From the NCBI GenBank assembly GCA_028689585.1, contig JAQVCW010000014.1, forward strand, positions 1 through 64,000: a DNA stretch of 64,000 nt, given 5' to 3'. Source of the stretch: Lachnospiraceae bacterium. GTDB lineage: Bacteria > Bacillota > Clostridia > Lachnospirales > Lachnospiraceae. This document shows positions 25,807 to 35,072 of this stretch, piece by piece; positions within the stretch are counted from its first letter, which is position 1, and each line of letters starts with the position of its first letter. The notes under the pieces are model-generated. The model made no database searches. It was not told where the DNA came from and saw only the letters and a list, made by a program, of their open reading frames with translations. The translations under genes and the position numbers were made by a program.

Positions 25807-26355
25807 ATGGATAAAAAGAAACCGAGGAAGGGAACCGGCCTGGTTCATATTTACTGTGGGGATGGAAAAGGAAAGACAACTACGGGGATGGGCCTGTGCA
25901 TCCGGGCGGCGGGCCATGGCTGCCGGGTGCTGATCTACCAGTTTATGAAGAATAATAAGACCAGTGAACGAAAGGTGCTGGAACAGATAGAGCAGATTAC
26001 CCTGCTGGACGGGCTGGAGGAGGAGAAATTCAGTTTTCAGCTCACAGAAGAGGAACGGTACAACCGGAAAAAATTTTATAACAGACAATTGGAAAAAGTG
26101 ACGGAGATGGCAGCGGAGCAGGATTATGATGTGCTGTTTCTGGATGAAGCGGTCTATGCGGTCCGCGCCGGGCTTCTGGATGAGGATGCATTGGTTAAAT
26201 TCCTGCAAAATAAGCCGGAAAAACTGGAAGTGATACTGACAGGACAGGAGCCGGGGGAGAGACTGGTGGCCGAAGCCGATTATGTGTCGGAAATTCGTAA
26301 AATAAAGCACCCGTTCGACTGGAAGCAGCCAGCCAGAGATGGGATAGAACGTTAA
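25807..26355 (+). CDS. cobO: cob(I)yrinic acid a,c-diamide adenosyltransferase
   Basis: A 182-residue CobA/CobO/BtuR-type adenosyltransferase that puts the adenosyl group on the cobalt of corrinoids. The P-loop GDGKGKTT is at residues 18-25, with VLIYQFMK and LFLDEAVYA (Walker B-like) following, and LTGQEPGERLVAEADYVSEI near the end. It starts after ACAGGAGGAATCG. No other cobalamin genes are adjacent, so it may serve salvage. It is likely monocistronic, ending at a GC hairpin. Confidence 0.95.
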   Translation: MDKKKPRKGTGLVHIYCGDGKGKTTTGMGLCIRAAGHGCRVLIYQFMKNNKTSERKVLEQIEQITLLDGLEEEKFSFQLTEEERYNRKKFYNRQLEKVTEMAAEQDYDVLFLDEAVYAVRAGLLDEDALVKFLQNKPEKLEVILTGQEPGERLVAEADYVSEIRKIKHPFDWKQPARDGIER

Positions 26356-26378
26356 AAAATCCCCATAAAATGAGGAGT

Positions 26379-26403
26379 GCCCCGGTATCTGGTATACCGG
26401 GGC
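26379..26403 (+). terminator. hairpin after cobO
   Basis: A perfect 10-bp stem GCCCCGGTAT / ATACCGGGGC with a 5-nt loop. It lacks a strong T run (TATTATG follows), so termination efficiency is uncertain. The remaining 290 bp up to deoB are AT-rich, with no gene seen. Confidence 0.65.
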
Positions 26404-26699
26404 TATTATGAAAAAATTTATCAATATGTGTAATGATAGCCATTACAGCATAATGTCGAGAATTCCTTCTCAAGAACAAAATTAATATAACAGATGCATG
26501 TGAACAAAGTGTGAACAAACTGTAAAAATATAATAAAACAGACAAAAAACAACAATAAACAAGAAAAATGTTAGTAAAAATTCACAGGTGTCGAAAAGAT
26601 GCGGGTGAAAAAACAGATAATTGTACCCAAATTTCCAGGAATATGATAATATAGAAACGCAGATACGAGATCAGACAGAGAATTATAAAGGAGATCATT

Positions 26700-27872
26700 A
26701 TGAGTGTAAAAAGAGCATTTGTGATTGTGCTGGACAGCTATGGCATTGGATATCTTCCGGATGCAGATAAATTTGGAGATGTGGGTGCGAATACCCTGGC
26801 AACGATTGTAAAATCAGAAAAATACAATACCCCGAATATGAAAAACATGGGACTTTTTAATATTGATGGTGTGACCTGTGCTCCGGGTGTGGAGCATCCG
26901 ACCGCATCTTACGGACGGCTGACAGAGACTTCCATGGGAAAGGATACCACCATCGGACACTGGGAGATTGCGGGCATGATTTCTCCGGATCCGCTGCCCA
27001 CCTATCCGAATGGATTTCCGGAGGAGGTTCTGAAGCCTTTTATGGAACAGACAGGACATGGAGTATTATGCAACAAACCTTATTCCGGTACGGATGTGAT
27101 CCGGGATTACGGGGAAGAGCATGTGAAAACAGGAGATCTGATCGTATATACCTCAGCAGATTCCGTATTTCAGATTGCAGCTCATGAGGATGTGGTTCCG
27201 CTGGAGGATCTGTACCGGTACTGCCGGATCGCCAGGAAGATTCTGCAGGGAAAACATGGCGTAGGCCGTGTCATTGCCAGACCATTTATCGGAGAGGCGC
27301 CCAATTTCACACGTACCAGAAACCGTCATGATTTCTCCCTGCTTCCGCCGAAAAAGACCATGCTGGTGAGTCTGCTGGAGCATGGTTTTGACACCTATGG
27401 CGTAGGTAAGATATCCGATATTTTTGCAGGCCAGGCAGTGGCGCATACGGTATCCATTTCCTGCAATGAAGATGGCATGGAAAAAACTTTTGAGGATATG
27501 AAGATTGATTTTAACGGACTGTGCTTTGTGAATTTGGTGGATTTCGATATGATGTACGGTCACCGAAATGATATCGACGGCTATGCAAACGCAGCAACCG
27601 TATTTGACCGTCAGTTGGGGCAGTTTATGGAAATGATGAAAGAGGATGATGTGCTGATCATTACGGCAGATCATGGCTGCGATCCTGGATTTAAAGGAAC
27701 GGATCACTCCAGAGAATACACACCGATGCTGATCTACGGAGCTCCGGTAAAAGAAGGAGTGTCCCTTGGCACCAGAAAGAGCTTTGCTGATATCGCAGCC
27801 ACTGTGCTGGATATGTTTGGCATTGAAGAGCATCTGGACGGAACCAGCTTCTGGGAGGAAGTAAAACGCTGA
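26700..27872 (+). CDS. deoB: phosphopentomutase
   Basis: A 390-residue alkaline-phosphatase-superfamily enzyme interconverting (deoxy)ribose-1-phosphate and 5-phosphate, linking nucleoside breakdown to the pentose phosphate pathway. Metal-binding and catalytic segments are VLDSYGIG (Asp12), GKDTTIGHWE (phosphorylated Thr), LVDFDMMYGHRND, ITADHGCDP and TDHSREYTP. The ribosome site is AAAGGAG. The pyrophosphatase gene follows within 25 bp, so the two are probably co-transcribed. Confidence 0.98.
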   Translation: MSVKRAFVIVLDSYGIGYLPDADKFGDVGANTLATIVKSEKYNTPNMKNMGLFNIDGVTCAPGVEHPTASYGRLTETSMGKDTTIGHWEIAGMISPDPLPTYPNGFPEEVLKPFMEQTGHGVLCNKPYSGTDVIRDYGEEHVKTGDLIVYTSADSVFQIAAHEDVVPLEDLYRYCRIARKILQGKHGVGRVIARPFIGEAPNFTRTRNRHDFSLLPPKKTMLVSLLEHGFDTYGVGKISDIFAGQAVAHTVSISCNEDGMEKTFEDMKIDFNGLCFVNLVDFDMMYGHRNDIDGYANAATVFDRQLGQFMEMMKEDDVLIITADHGCDPGFKGTDHSREYTPMLIYGAPVKEGVSLGTRKSFADIAATVLDMFGIEEHLDGTSFWEEVKR

Positions 27873-27897
27873 TAACCAGGTGACAAAGGAGAAAAAA

Positions 27898-29571
27898 GTG
27901 GTAGAAAATTTAAAAAAACGATCTATATGTGTAGTGGGGCATAAAAATCCGGATACCGATTCCATCTGTTCGGCTATTTCTTATGCATATCTGAAAAATA
28001 AGACAGACGATCAGAACTATTATGTGGCGGCCCGGGCGGGGCAGATTACGGCGGAAACGCAGTATGTACTGGATTATTTTGGAATGGACCAGCCGCTGTA
28101 CCTGGATAATATCGGCACCCGTGTCAAGGATATGGAGATCCGGGAGGTGCCCGGCGTGCGCAGCAATATTTCCATTAAAAATGCATGGACGCTGATGCGG
28201 GGCCAGAATGTATTTACCCTTCCTATTACGGACGAAGAGGATAAACTTCACGGCCTGATCACGATTAATGATATTGCGAAATCTTACATGGAAGAATATG
28301 ACAGTGCGATTGTGTCCATGGCCAGGACTCCTTATAAAAATATTCTGGAAACACTGGATGCAGAGATGATTGTAGGGGATGAAAATGCCTACTTTGAGAA
28401 GGGCAAGGTCGTGATCGCGGCAGCGAATCCGGATGTGATGGAAAACTATATCGAGGAAAATGATATGGTAATCCTGGGAAACCGGTACGAATCCCAGTTG
28501 TGTGCCATTGAGATGAATGCGGGCAGCATCGTGGTGTGTCTGGGGGCTCCGGTCTCCCGGACGATTCAGAGAATGGCAAAGGACCATAACTGCACCGTGA
28601 TCGTGACGCCGCTGGATACATATGCGGTGGCGCGTCTGATCAATCAGAGCATGCCGGTGGATTTTTTTATGAAAAAAGAGAATCTGATTTCCTTCCATGT
28701 CATGAATTATACAGATGAGATCAAGGAAATTATGTCGAAAAAGAGATATCGAGATTTTCCGATATTAGATAAGAAGGGCTGTTATATCGGAATGATTTCC
28801 CGCCGGAATTTGCTGGGGGTACGCAAGAGAGCGGTCATTCTGGTAGACCACAATGAGATTATCCAGGCGGTGGACAATGTACAGGATGCGGAGATTATGG
28901 AGATCATAGATCATCACAGACTGGGATCGCTGGAGACCATGGCTCCGGTGTATTTCCGCAATCAGCCGGTGGGCTGTACTGCTACGATAGTGTATCAGAT
29001 TTTCCAGGAAAAACAGATTGAAATACCGGAAAAAATAGCAGGACTGCTGTGCAGCGCAATTGTTTCCGACACCTTGATGTTCCGTTCGCCTACCTGTACG
29101 GAGATGGACCGGGTGGCAGCGGAAGCTCTGGCAGACAGAGCGGGCATTGACTGCAGCAAATTTGCCCGTGATATGTTTGCAGCAGGCAGTGACCTGAAAA
29201 ATAAGACACCGGAAGAGATTTTTTACCAGGACTTTAAAAAATTTGAATTTGAGGATAAAAATCTGGGGATTGGGCAGATTACTTCCATGAGTCAGACCGA
29301 GCTGGATGAGATCAAGGAGCGCATGGTTCCATTTCTGGAAAAAGCTTACAAAGAACATGAACTGGATATGATGATCTTCATGCTGACCAATATTATGGAA
29401 GAAGCCACAGAAATGCTGTGCTACGGAGAAAACTCCATCGAACTGATCGAAGACGCATTTCCGGTAAAGGTGGTCAATAATGCTGCCGTGGTGCCCGCTG
29501 TGGTATCCCGAAAGAAACAGGTGGTACCGGCGCTGATGTCAGCCATAAGCCGGAGCAGCGAGGTGCTGTGA
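27898..29571 (+). CDS. ppaC: CBS-domain manganese-dependent inorganic pyrophosphatase
   Basis: A family II (DHH) pyrophosphatase with regulatory insert. The N-terminal part carries VVGHKNPDTDSICSA; a CBS pair and DRTGG-like domain occupy roughly residues 60-300; the catalytic half resumes with IDHHRLGS and the C-terminal DHHA2 region has SRKKQVVP. Such enzymes hydrolyse pyrophosphate and are tuned by adenine nucleotides. I prefer the GTG at 27898, which has AAAGGAG seven bases upstream, over the in-frame GTG at 27880, where AGG sits too close. It follows deoB closely. Confidence 0.93.
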   Translation: MVENLKKRSICVVGHKNPDTDSICSAISYAYLKNKTDDQNYYVAARAGQITAETQYVLDYFGMDQPLYLDNIGTRVKDMEIREVPGVRSNISIKNAWTLMRGQNVFTLPITDEEDKLHGLITINDIAKSYMEEYDSAIVSMARTPYKNILETLDAEMIVGDENAYFEKGKVVIAAANPDVMENYIEENDMVILGNRYESQLCAIEMNAGSIVVCLGAPVSRTIQRMAKDHNCTVIVTPLDTYAVARLINQSMPVDFFMKKENLISFHVMNYTDEIKEIMSKKRYRDFPILDKKGCYIGMISRRNLLGVRKRAVILVDHNEIIQAVDNVQDAEIMEIIDHHRLGSLETMAPVYFRNQPVGCTATIVYQIFQEKQIEIPEKIAGLLCSAIVSDTLMFRSPTCTEMDRVAAEALADRAGIDCSKFARDMFAAGSDLKNKTPEEIFYQDFKKFEFEDKNLGIGQITSMSQTELDEIKERMVPFLEKAYKEHELDMMIFMLTNIMEEATEMLCYGENSIELIEDAFPVKVVNNAAVVPAVVSRKKQVVPALMSAISRSSEVL

Positions 29572-29641
29572 TTATGAAAAAAACAGTGGGGGATACGGTG
29601 GATCAGGCCGTATCTGCACCGGTGAGCGGGGTGCGGTAGGT

Positions 29642-30211
29642 ATGGGAAGAGAAGTATGGAGAGCGGGAAATATGCTTTATCCGCTGCCGGCTGTGATGGT
29701 AAGCTGCGCAAGACCGGAAGAAAAGCCGAATATTATTACAGTGGCCTGGACGGGAACGATCTGCAGTTCCCCTGCCATGGTCTCCATTTCCGTCCGGCCG
29801 GAGCGCTATTCCTATTCCATCATAAAGGAAACAGGGGAATTTGTGATTAATCTGACTACGGAAAAGCTGGTGCGGGCCACGGATTACTGCGGAGTACGCT
29901 CCGGCAGGGATGTGGATAAGTTTCAGGAAATGCATCTGACAGCGGGAAAATCTTCTAAAATAGATGCGCCGCTCATTGAGGAAAGCCCGGTGAATATCGA
30001 ATGCCGTGTGCAGCAGATTCAGGAGCTGGGTTCCCATCACATGTTTATTGCCAATGTGGAGGCAGTGGATGTGGACGATCGGTATATGGATGCAAAAGGC
30101 AGGTTTGAATTGAACAAAGCAGGACTGTTTGTGTATTCTCATGGTGAGTATTTTTCCCTTGGAAAGAAGCTTGGGACCTTTGGCTATAGTGTAAAACGCC
30201 GGAAAAATTAA
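29642..30211 (+). CDS. flavin reductase / flavoredoxin family protein
   Basis: A 189-residue FMN-binding split-barrel protein. It starts with the typical PLPAVMVSC and continues NIITVAWTGTICSSPAMVSISVRP and GEFVINL, with a conserved GVRSGRDVDKF stretch and a C-terminal GxYFSLGKKLGTFGYSV. Members act as flavin reductases or flavin-linked electron carriers; the partner is not evident from context. A 21-codon open frame (29574-29639) separates it from the pyrophosphatase and is probably not meaningful. Confidence 0.9.
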   Translation: MGREVWRAGNMLYPLPAVMVSCARPEEKPNIITVAWTGTICSSPAMVSISVRPERYSYSIIKETGEFVINLTTEKLVRATDYCGVRSGRDVDKFQEMHLTAGKSSKIDAPLIEESPVNIECRVQQIQELGSHHMFIANVEAVDVDDRYMDAKGRFELNKAGLFVYSHGEYFSLGKKLGTFGYSVKRRKN

Positions 30212-30217
30212 TTTTTA

Positions 30218-30245
30218 TTTACAAATATTAATTCTGTGATATAAT
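30218..30245 (+). promoter_or_regulatory. candidate promoter upstream of murA
   Basis: TTTACA, a 16-bp spacer, then TATAAT. The implied leader of about 180 nt to murA includes a hairpin near 30339-30363 (CTGCGTTCCTT / AAGGATGCAG). Confidence 0.7.
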
Positions 30246-30433
30246 TACAGATAAGCTAATTTGAAGAAAATGTAACGGGTATGTAACTATTCAGACATTG
30301 AATGGTTATACAGGCATGAAATATACAAATGACAGGAGCTGCGTTCCTTGGGGAAGGATGCAGGGTACATCAGATAGACATCAGGCATGATGCAGTGAGT
30401 GGGTAAAGTATAAATAAAAAACAGAGGTGTCCT

Positions 30434-31726
30434 ATGGAACAATATATTATTAAGGGCGGCAATCCGCTGGTAGGTGAAGTAGATATCAGCGGTGCTAAAA
30501 ATGCGGCACTGGGTATTTTGGCTGCGGCCATTATGACAGATGATACCGTATTAATTGAAAATTTGCCGGACGTAAGAGACATCAACGTCATGCTGGAAGC
30601 GATGACAGATATTGGTGTGAAGGTAGAACGTATCACAAGACACGCAGCTTTGATGAACAGCTCGGCCATTGGCGGAGTCAGTGTGGACTATGAGTTTATT
30701 AAGAAAATCAGAGCATCCTATTATTTGATAGGTGCCTTACTTGGAAAATACAAAAGGGCCGAGGTACCGCTTCCGGGCGGATGTAATATCGGCAGCAGAC
30801 CAATAGACCTTCATTTAAAAGGCTTTAAAGCTCTCGGAGCGAAGGTGACCATCCGCAACGGTTCCATCTGTGCGGAGGCGGAGACTCTGAGAGGAAGCCA
30901 TATTTATCTGGATACCGTGTCCGTAGGAGCTACGATCAATATCATGATGGCGGCTACTATGGCAGAGGGACGTACTATTATTGAGAACTGTGCAAGAGAG
31001 CCTCATGTAGTGGATGTGGCTAACTTCCTGAACAGTATGGGTGCCAATATCAAAGGTGCCGGTACGGATGTGATCCGAATCCGCGGTGTAGAGAGACTTC
31101 ATGCCACGGAATATTCCATTATTCCGGATCAGATCGAAGCGGGCACATTTATGTTTGCTGCAGCAGCGACCAAAGGCGATATTATGGTCAAAAATGTCAT
31201 TCCGAAGCATTTGGAAGCGACCACAGCAAAACTGCTGGAGCTTGGCTGTGAAGTAGAAGAATTTGACAATGCAGTGCGTGTGGTAGCTTCCAGACGCCTG
31301 AATTGCACGAATGTAAAGACACTGCCCTATCCGGGCTATCCTACGGATATGCAGCCGCAGATTGGTGTTGCACTGGCATTGGCCTCCGGCACCAGCATTG
31401 TGACAGAGAGTATTTTCGAAAATCGTTTTAAATATATGGACGAGCTGGCCAGAATGGGAGCTGTGTCCAAGGTAGAAGGCAACACTGCCATCATTACCGG
31501 TGTAGACCGGCTGACCGGAGCCAGAGTGAGTGCACCGGATCTGCGCGCAGGCGCGGCACTGGTGATCGCAGGACTGGCTGCAGAGGGCGTGACTGTGGTG
31601 GATGATATTGTCTATATCCAGCGTGGGTATGAGTGCTTTGATGAGAAGCTTCAGAGCCTGGGCGCCGAGATTGAAAAGATTAACAGTGAGAAGGAAGCGC
31701 AGAAGTTTAAATTACGAATTGGATAA
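30434..31726 (+). CDS. murA: UDP-N-acetylglucosamine 1-carboxyvinyltransferase
   Basis: A 430-residue enzyme transferring enolpyruvate from PEP to UDP-GlcNAc, the first committed peptidoglycan step. It has ISGAKNAAL (Lys22) and LPGGCNIGSRPIDLH, with the catalytic, fosfomycin-reactive Cys117. Later landmarks are DQIEAGTFM, GYPTDMQPQ, ESIFENRFKYMDEL and DLRAGAALVIAGL. The start has ACAGAGGTG upstream. It is flanked by its own promoter and terminator. Confidence 0.98.
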   Translation: MEQYIIKGGNPLVGEVDISGAKNAALGILAAAIMTDDTVLIENLPDVRDINVMLEAMTDIGVKVERITRHAALMNSSAIGGVSVDYEFIKKIRASYYLIGALLGKYKRAEVPLPGGCNIGSRPIDLHLKGFKALGAKVTIRNGSICAEAETLRGSHIYLDTVSVGATINIMMAATMAEGRTIIENCAREPHVVDVANFLNSMGANIKGAGTDVIRIRGVERLHATEYSIIPDQIEAGTFMFAAAATKGDIMVKNVIPKHLEATTAKLLELGCEVEEFDNAVRVVASRRLNCTNVKTLPYPGYPTDMQPQIGVALALASGTSIVTESIFENRFKYMDELARMGAVSKVEGNTAIITGVDRLTGARVSAPDLRAGAALVIAGLAAEGVTVVDDIVYIQRGYECFDEKLQSLGAEIEKINSEKEAQKFKLRIG

Positions 31727-31731
31727 TCAGG

Positions 31732-31759
31732 ATCGCCGCAGGGATGCGGCGATTTTTTG
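31732..31759 (+). terminator. murA terminator
   Basis: The stem ATCGCCGCA / TGCGGCGAT with a GGGA loop is followed by TTTTTTG. Confidence 0.95.
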
Positions 31760-31772
31760 TCGTATAGGATTT

Positions 31773-32051
31773 GTTACAGTTCAGCTTTTTACTTGACGCA
31801 CAGCTTCCGGGCGGCTGCCCCAGGTATACCGCAGGTGCATTTGCAGAAAGACTAAGCATCTTGGGTTCCGCAAGATGTTCCATAGGAATTGGGAGTCATT
31901 TGTTTGAACCGAAGGTGAGTTATGGCTCCCAATTCCTGCTTTTGGAACACCTTGCGGAAGCCTTAGATGCTCTTGGCTTTCGAAACAGAACCTGCGGTAT
32001 ACCTGGGGCAGCCACCCGGAAAGCGTTCTCATTTCAAGGCTGAACTGTAAT
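31773..32051. mobile_element. hairpin MITE-like element, copy C (279 bp)
   Basis: The ends GTTACAGTTCAG and CTGAACTGTAAT are inverted repeats. Nested inner stems are CTTCCGGGCGG / CCACCCGG, CCCCAGGTATACCGCAGGT / ACCTGCGGTATACCTGGGG, and AGGAATTGGGAG / CTCCCAATTCCT nearest the centre. It is flanked by exact 8-bp direct repeats TAGGATTT (31765-31772, 32052-32059). It is the longest of three copies and non-coding. Confidence 0.9.
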
Positions 32052-32080
32052 TAGGATTTTTCGGGGATTTGAAATAGGGC

Positions 32081-32109
32081 TTGAATTTAGCGGCTTCAGA
32101 ATTTATAAT
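32081..32109 (+). promoter_or_regulatory. candidate promoter for the hydratase gene
   Basis: TTGAAT, a 17-bp spacer, then TATAAT, about 30 bp upstream of the start at 32140 and 30 bp downstream of MITE-like copy C. Confidence 0.7.
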
Positions 32110-32139
32110 GGGGAAAATGGCTATATGAGGAGGATGAAC

Positions 32140-34431
32140 ATGATTAAATTGTACAACAGCGGTGCATATCTGGTAAATGGAACGGATATTGTGGAAGATA
32201 ACGCTGATGCTGCGGCTGCTTTGGGCAGCAGGATGGGAAGTGTGCCATCAAAAAAAGAGGCGGCAGAACATACCATGGCGTATTCGATTTTAAAAGAGCA
32301 TAATACATCCGGCAGCATGGAAAAACTGAAAATTAAGTTTGATAAGCTGACTTCCCACGATATTACATTTGTGGGGATTATCCAGACGGCAAGAGCTTCC
32401 GGCCTGGATAAGTTTCCGGTTCCTTATGTGCTGACCAACTGTCACAATTCTTTGTGTGCAGTGGGTGGTACGATTAATGAAGATGATCACATGTTTGGAC
32501 TGAGCTGTGCGAAAAAGTACGGCGGAATCTATGTACCTCCTCATCAGGCGGTGATTCATCAGTTTGCCAGAGAGATGCTGGCGGGCTGCGGCCGGATGAT
32601 TCTGGGATCGGATTCTCATACCCGTTACGGAGCGCTTGGAACCATGGCGATGGGCGAGGGCGGACCGGAGCTGGTGAAGCAGCTTCTGTCTCAGACCTAC
32701 GATATTAATATGCCGGGTGTGGTGGGCGTTTACCTGACGGGAGCTCCGGTAAAAGGCGTAGGCCCCCAGGATATTGCACTGGCGATCATCGGGGCAGTAT
32801 TTGCCAATGGCTATGTAAATAATAAGGTGATGGAGTTTGTGGGACCGGGCGTGGCCAATCTGAGTGCGGATTTCCGTATCGGTGTGGATGTGATGACCAC
32901 AGAGACTACCTGCCTTTCCTCTATCTGGGAGACGGACGAGGTGATTCGGGAATTCTATGAGATTCACGGAAGGACAGAAGAATATAAGGAACTGAAGCCG
33001 GGTGCAGTGGCCTACTATGATGGCATGATCTACGTGGATCTAAGCCAGATCAGACCGATGATCGCAATGCCGTTCCATCCAAGCAATACCTATACGATTG
33101 AAGAACTGAATGCCAATCTGATGGACATTCTGGAGGATGTGGAGAAGCGTGCAAAGGTCAGCCTGGACGGCGCGGTGGATTATACACTGAAGAATAAAGT
33201 ACATAACGGAAAATTATATGTGGATCAGGGAATTATCGCAGGCTGTGCCGGCGGCGGATTTGAAAATATCTGTGATGCGGCAGATATTCTGAAGGGTAAA
33301 TTTATCGGAAGTGATGAATTTGCGCTGAGCATCTATCCTGCCAGCACCCCGATCTATATGGAGCTGGCGAAAAATGGAAGGCTGGCTGATCTTATTCAGT
33401 CCGGTGCAGTAGTCAAGACTGCATTCTGTGGTCCGTGCTTTGGGGCCGGGGACACTCCGGCCAACAATGCGTTCAGCATCCGCCACTCCACCAGAAACTT
33501 CCCGAACAGAGAAGGCTCCAAGCTCCAGAACGGCCAGATTGCTTCTGTAGCACTGATGGATGCCCGCTCCATCGCGGCCACTGCTGCAAATAAGGGATAT
33601 CTGACGGCAGCTACCGATATAGATGCCAATTTCTCTAAGCCGAAATATTTCTTTGACAAGTCCATTTATGAAAACCGTGTCTTTGACAGCAAGGGCGTGG
33701 CAGATCCGTCAGTAGAGATTAAGTTTGGCCCGAATATCAAGGACTGGCCGGCTATGTGCGCACTGCCGGAAAATATGATCCTGAAAGTGGTATCTGAGAT
33801 TCATGATCCGGTGACCACCACGGATGAACTGATTCCGTCCGGTGAGACTTCTTCTTACCGCTCCAATCCGCTGGGGCTGGCAGAATTTACGCTGTCCCGT
33901 AAAGATCCGGCTTATGTCGGGCTGGCAAAAGAGGTGCAGACGGCTCAGAAGGCAATCGAAGCGGGCAGATGCCCGGAAGAAGCGTTCCCTGAACTGAAAC
34001 CGGTGCTTCGTGCGGTCAATGGAAAATATCCGGATGTGGACAAGACAAATCTGGGCGTGGGCTCCACCATCTTTGCGGTAAAACCGGGAGACGGCTCCGC
34101 CAGAGAACAGGCTGCTTCCTGCCAGAAGGTGCTGGGCGGCTGGGCTAACATTGCCAACAGCTATGCAACCAAGCGTTATCGTTCCAATCTGATGAACTGG
34201 GGAATGCTGCCCTTCCTGATCAAAGAAGGCGGGCTTCCGTTTGCCAATAAGGATTACCTGTTTATTCCGGGAATCCGCAGGGCAGTGGAGGATAAAGTGT
34301 CTGAACTGGAGGCATATGTGGTAAAGGACGGCGCACTGCAGCCGTTTACCCTGATGCTGGATGAGATGACAGATGATGAACGCCAGATCATCCTGGATGG
34401 ATGTCTGATTAACTATAATAGGGTAAAATAA
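32140..34431 (+). CDS. aconitase-superfamily hydratase (YbhJ-like)
   Basis: About 763 residues of the aconitase/isopropylmalate isomerase superfamily. Iron-sulfur-site segments are visible as [16 protein letters not shown] and [14 protein letters not shown], along with [12 protein letters not shown] and the swivel-domain segment [14 protein letters not shown] ([11 protein letters not shown]). Among three in-frame ATGs (32125, 32134, 32140), the last has AGGAGG six bases upstream and is chosen. The architecture resembles the uncharacterised hydratases annotated as YbhJ rather than a housekeeping aconitase. No citrate-cycle genes are adjacent, so the substrate is unknown. It appears monocistronic. 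Confidence 0.88.
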   Translation: MIKLYNSGAYLVNGTDIVEDNADAAAALGSRMGSVPSKKEAAEHTMAYSILKEHNTSGSMEKLKIKFDKLTSHDITFVGIIQTARASGLDKFPVPYVLTNCHNSLCAVGGTINEDDHMFGLSCAKKYGGIYVPPHQAVIHQFAREMLAGCGRMILGSDSHTRYGALGTMAMGEGGPELVKQLLSQTYDINMPGVVGVYLTGAPVKGVGPQDIALAIIGAVFANGYVNNKVMEFVGPGVANLSADFRIGVDVMTTETTCLSSIWETDEVIREFYEIHGRTEEYKELKPGAVAYYDGMIYVDLSQIRPMIAMPFHPSNTYTIEELNANLMDILEDVEKRAKVSLDGAVDYTLKNKVHNGKLYVDQGIIAGCAGGGFENICDAADILKGKFIGSDEFALSIYPASTPIYMELAKNGRLADLIQSGAVVKTAFCGPCFGAGDTPANNAFSIRHSTRNFPNREGSKLQNGQIASVALMDARSIAATAANKGYLTAATDIDANFSKPKYFFDKSIYENRVFDSKGVADPSVEIKFGPNIKDWPAMCALPENMILKVVSEIHDPVTTTDELIPSGETSSYRSNPLGLAEFTLSRKDPAYVGLAKEVQTAQKAIEAGRCPEEAFPELKPVLRAVNGKYPDVDKTNLGVGSTIFAVKPGDGSAREQAASCQKVLGGWANIANSYATKRYRSNLMNWGMLPFLIKEGGLPFANKDYLFIPGIRRAVEDKVSELEAYVVKDGALQPFTLMLDEMTDDERQIILDGCLINYNRVK

Positions 34432-34441
34432 AAAAAGATTG

Positions 34442-34586
34442 CGGCGGTTTTCTATCAGCCCATGAGCAAGAATGCCAGGCGTTTTTGCTGCGGGGCCCGT
34501 CATGCTTCGTATGACATGGATGCTCTGTCCGGCTGTGACAGAGCAATTTCCAGTTAATGAAGTTCATGGGCTGAGGAAAGCCGCCG
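34442..34586. repeat. nested hairpin element downstream of the hydratase
   Basis: Long imperfect arms (CGGCGGTTTTC..CAGCCCATGA, and TCATGGGCTG..GAAAGCCGCCG) enclose smaller perfect hairpins: GTCAT / ATGAC and GCTCTGTC / GACAGAGC. The inner part is related over about 60 bp to the two-hairpin repeat upstream of both Rpn genes. It may be the hydratase terminator, a relic element, or both. An ORF of 94 codons on the opposite strand crosses it but lacks a ribosome site. Confidence 0.7.
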
Positions 34587-34776
34587 TCTGCTTTGATGCA
34601 GTATTCGCTGTCAGTTCCGGCATTGGCACAATCGAAGGGGACGGTCATCCCCTTGGCGTAATAACCTCCGTTCATGAGAAAAGAAAAACACAAAGGTTCT
34701 AAAAAATGAAAGTTAACAGTTAATTAGGCGAGCCAAACGGTAAAAACAATAAATTTAAAAAAATACAAGAAAAAGG

Positions 34777-34805
34777 TTGACAAATACAAACGCTGATGGT
34801 ACTAT
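34777..34805 (+). promoter_or_regulatory. strong promoter of the structured RNA
   Basis: A perfect TTGACA, a 17-bp spacer, then TACTAT. It drives the RNA at about 34812 onwards. Confidence 0.8.
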
Positions 34806-34806
34806 A

Positions 34807-34917
34807 CAGATAACAACAAAACACCTAACTTATTTAACTAAAACAAATGTTAAATAATCTCAGAAGTTATCTGAAACGACTTGTCAAGGTCGTGGCACAT
34901 AAGTGCAGGTGTTGTTG
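34807..34917 (+). ncRNA. unassigned structured RNA or leader with mutually exclusive helices
   Basis: A closing helix (814-826 with 907-917 of the 34,000 block: CAAC..ACACCT / AGGTGTTGTTG) surrounds three hairpins: TTATTTAAC / GTTAAATAA (34830-34857), ACGAC / GTCGT (34876-34893) and GCAC / GTGC with an ATAA loop (34895-34906). An alternative 8-bp helix CAGATAAC / GTTATCTG (34807-34814 with 34866-34873) competes at its edge. I do not recognise it as a known riboswitch class. A ribosome site and 32-codon ORF follow. Confidence 0.6.
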
Positions 34918-34973
34918 ATTACGATAGATTTTCTTATTACTTTATGAAAATCAGAAAAAGGAGGTCGAGTCCA

Positions 34974-35072
34974 ATGGACATCTCAGAACATTTTAATCAA
35001 TATAATAGTGGTAGAGTACAAGGTTCCTGCAGAAAAGACCTTATCATAAACTTCCATAATAATCGAATTTAA
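34974..35072 (+). CDS. 32-residue ORF behind the structured RNA
   Basis: Starts at an ATG preceded by AAAAAGGAGG (9-nt spacing) and encodes a basic, Asn-rich peptide beginning MDISEHFNQYNSGRVQ and ending NFHNNRI. It is the only frame with a good ribosome site in this 1.2-kb region. The frame is open further upstream to a TTG at 34881. I do not recognise the product. It could be a real small protein, a leader peptide, or the remnant of a longer gene. Confidence 0.5.
   Translation: MDISEHFNQYNSGRVQGSCRKDLIINFHNNRI

Noticed and set aside
34409..34693. 94-codon minus-strand frame with several Cys
   Set aside because: Crosses a large palindrome and repeat, has no clear ribosome site and no recognisable domain; better explained as repeat DNA.
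34807..35072. Structured RNA considered as a retron msr-msd
   Set aside because: No reverse transcriptase gene follows, and the closing helix geometry and spacing do not fit a retron.
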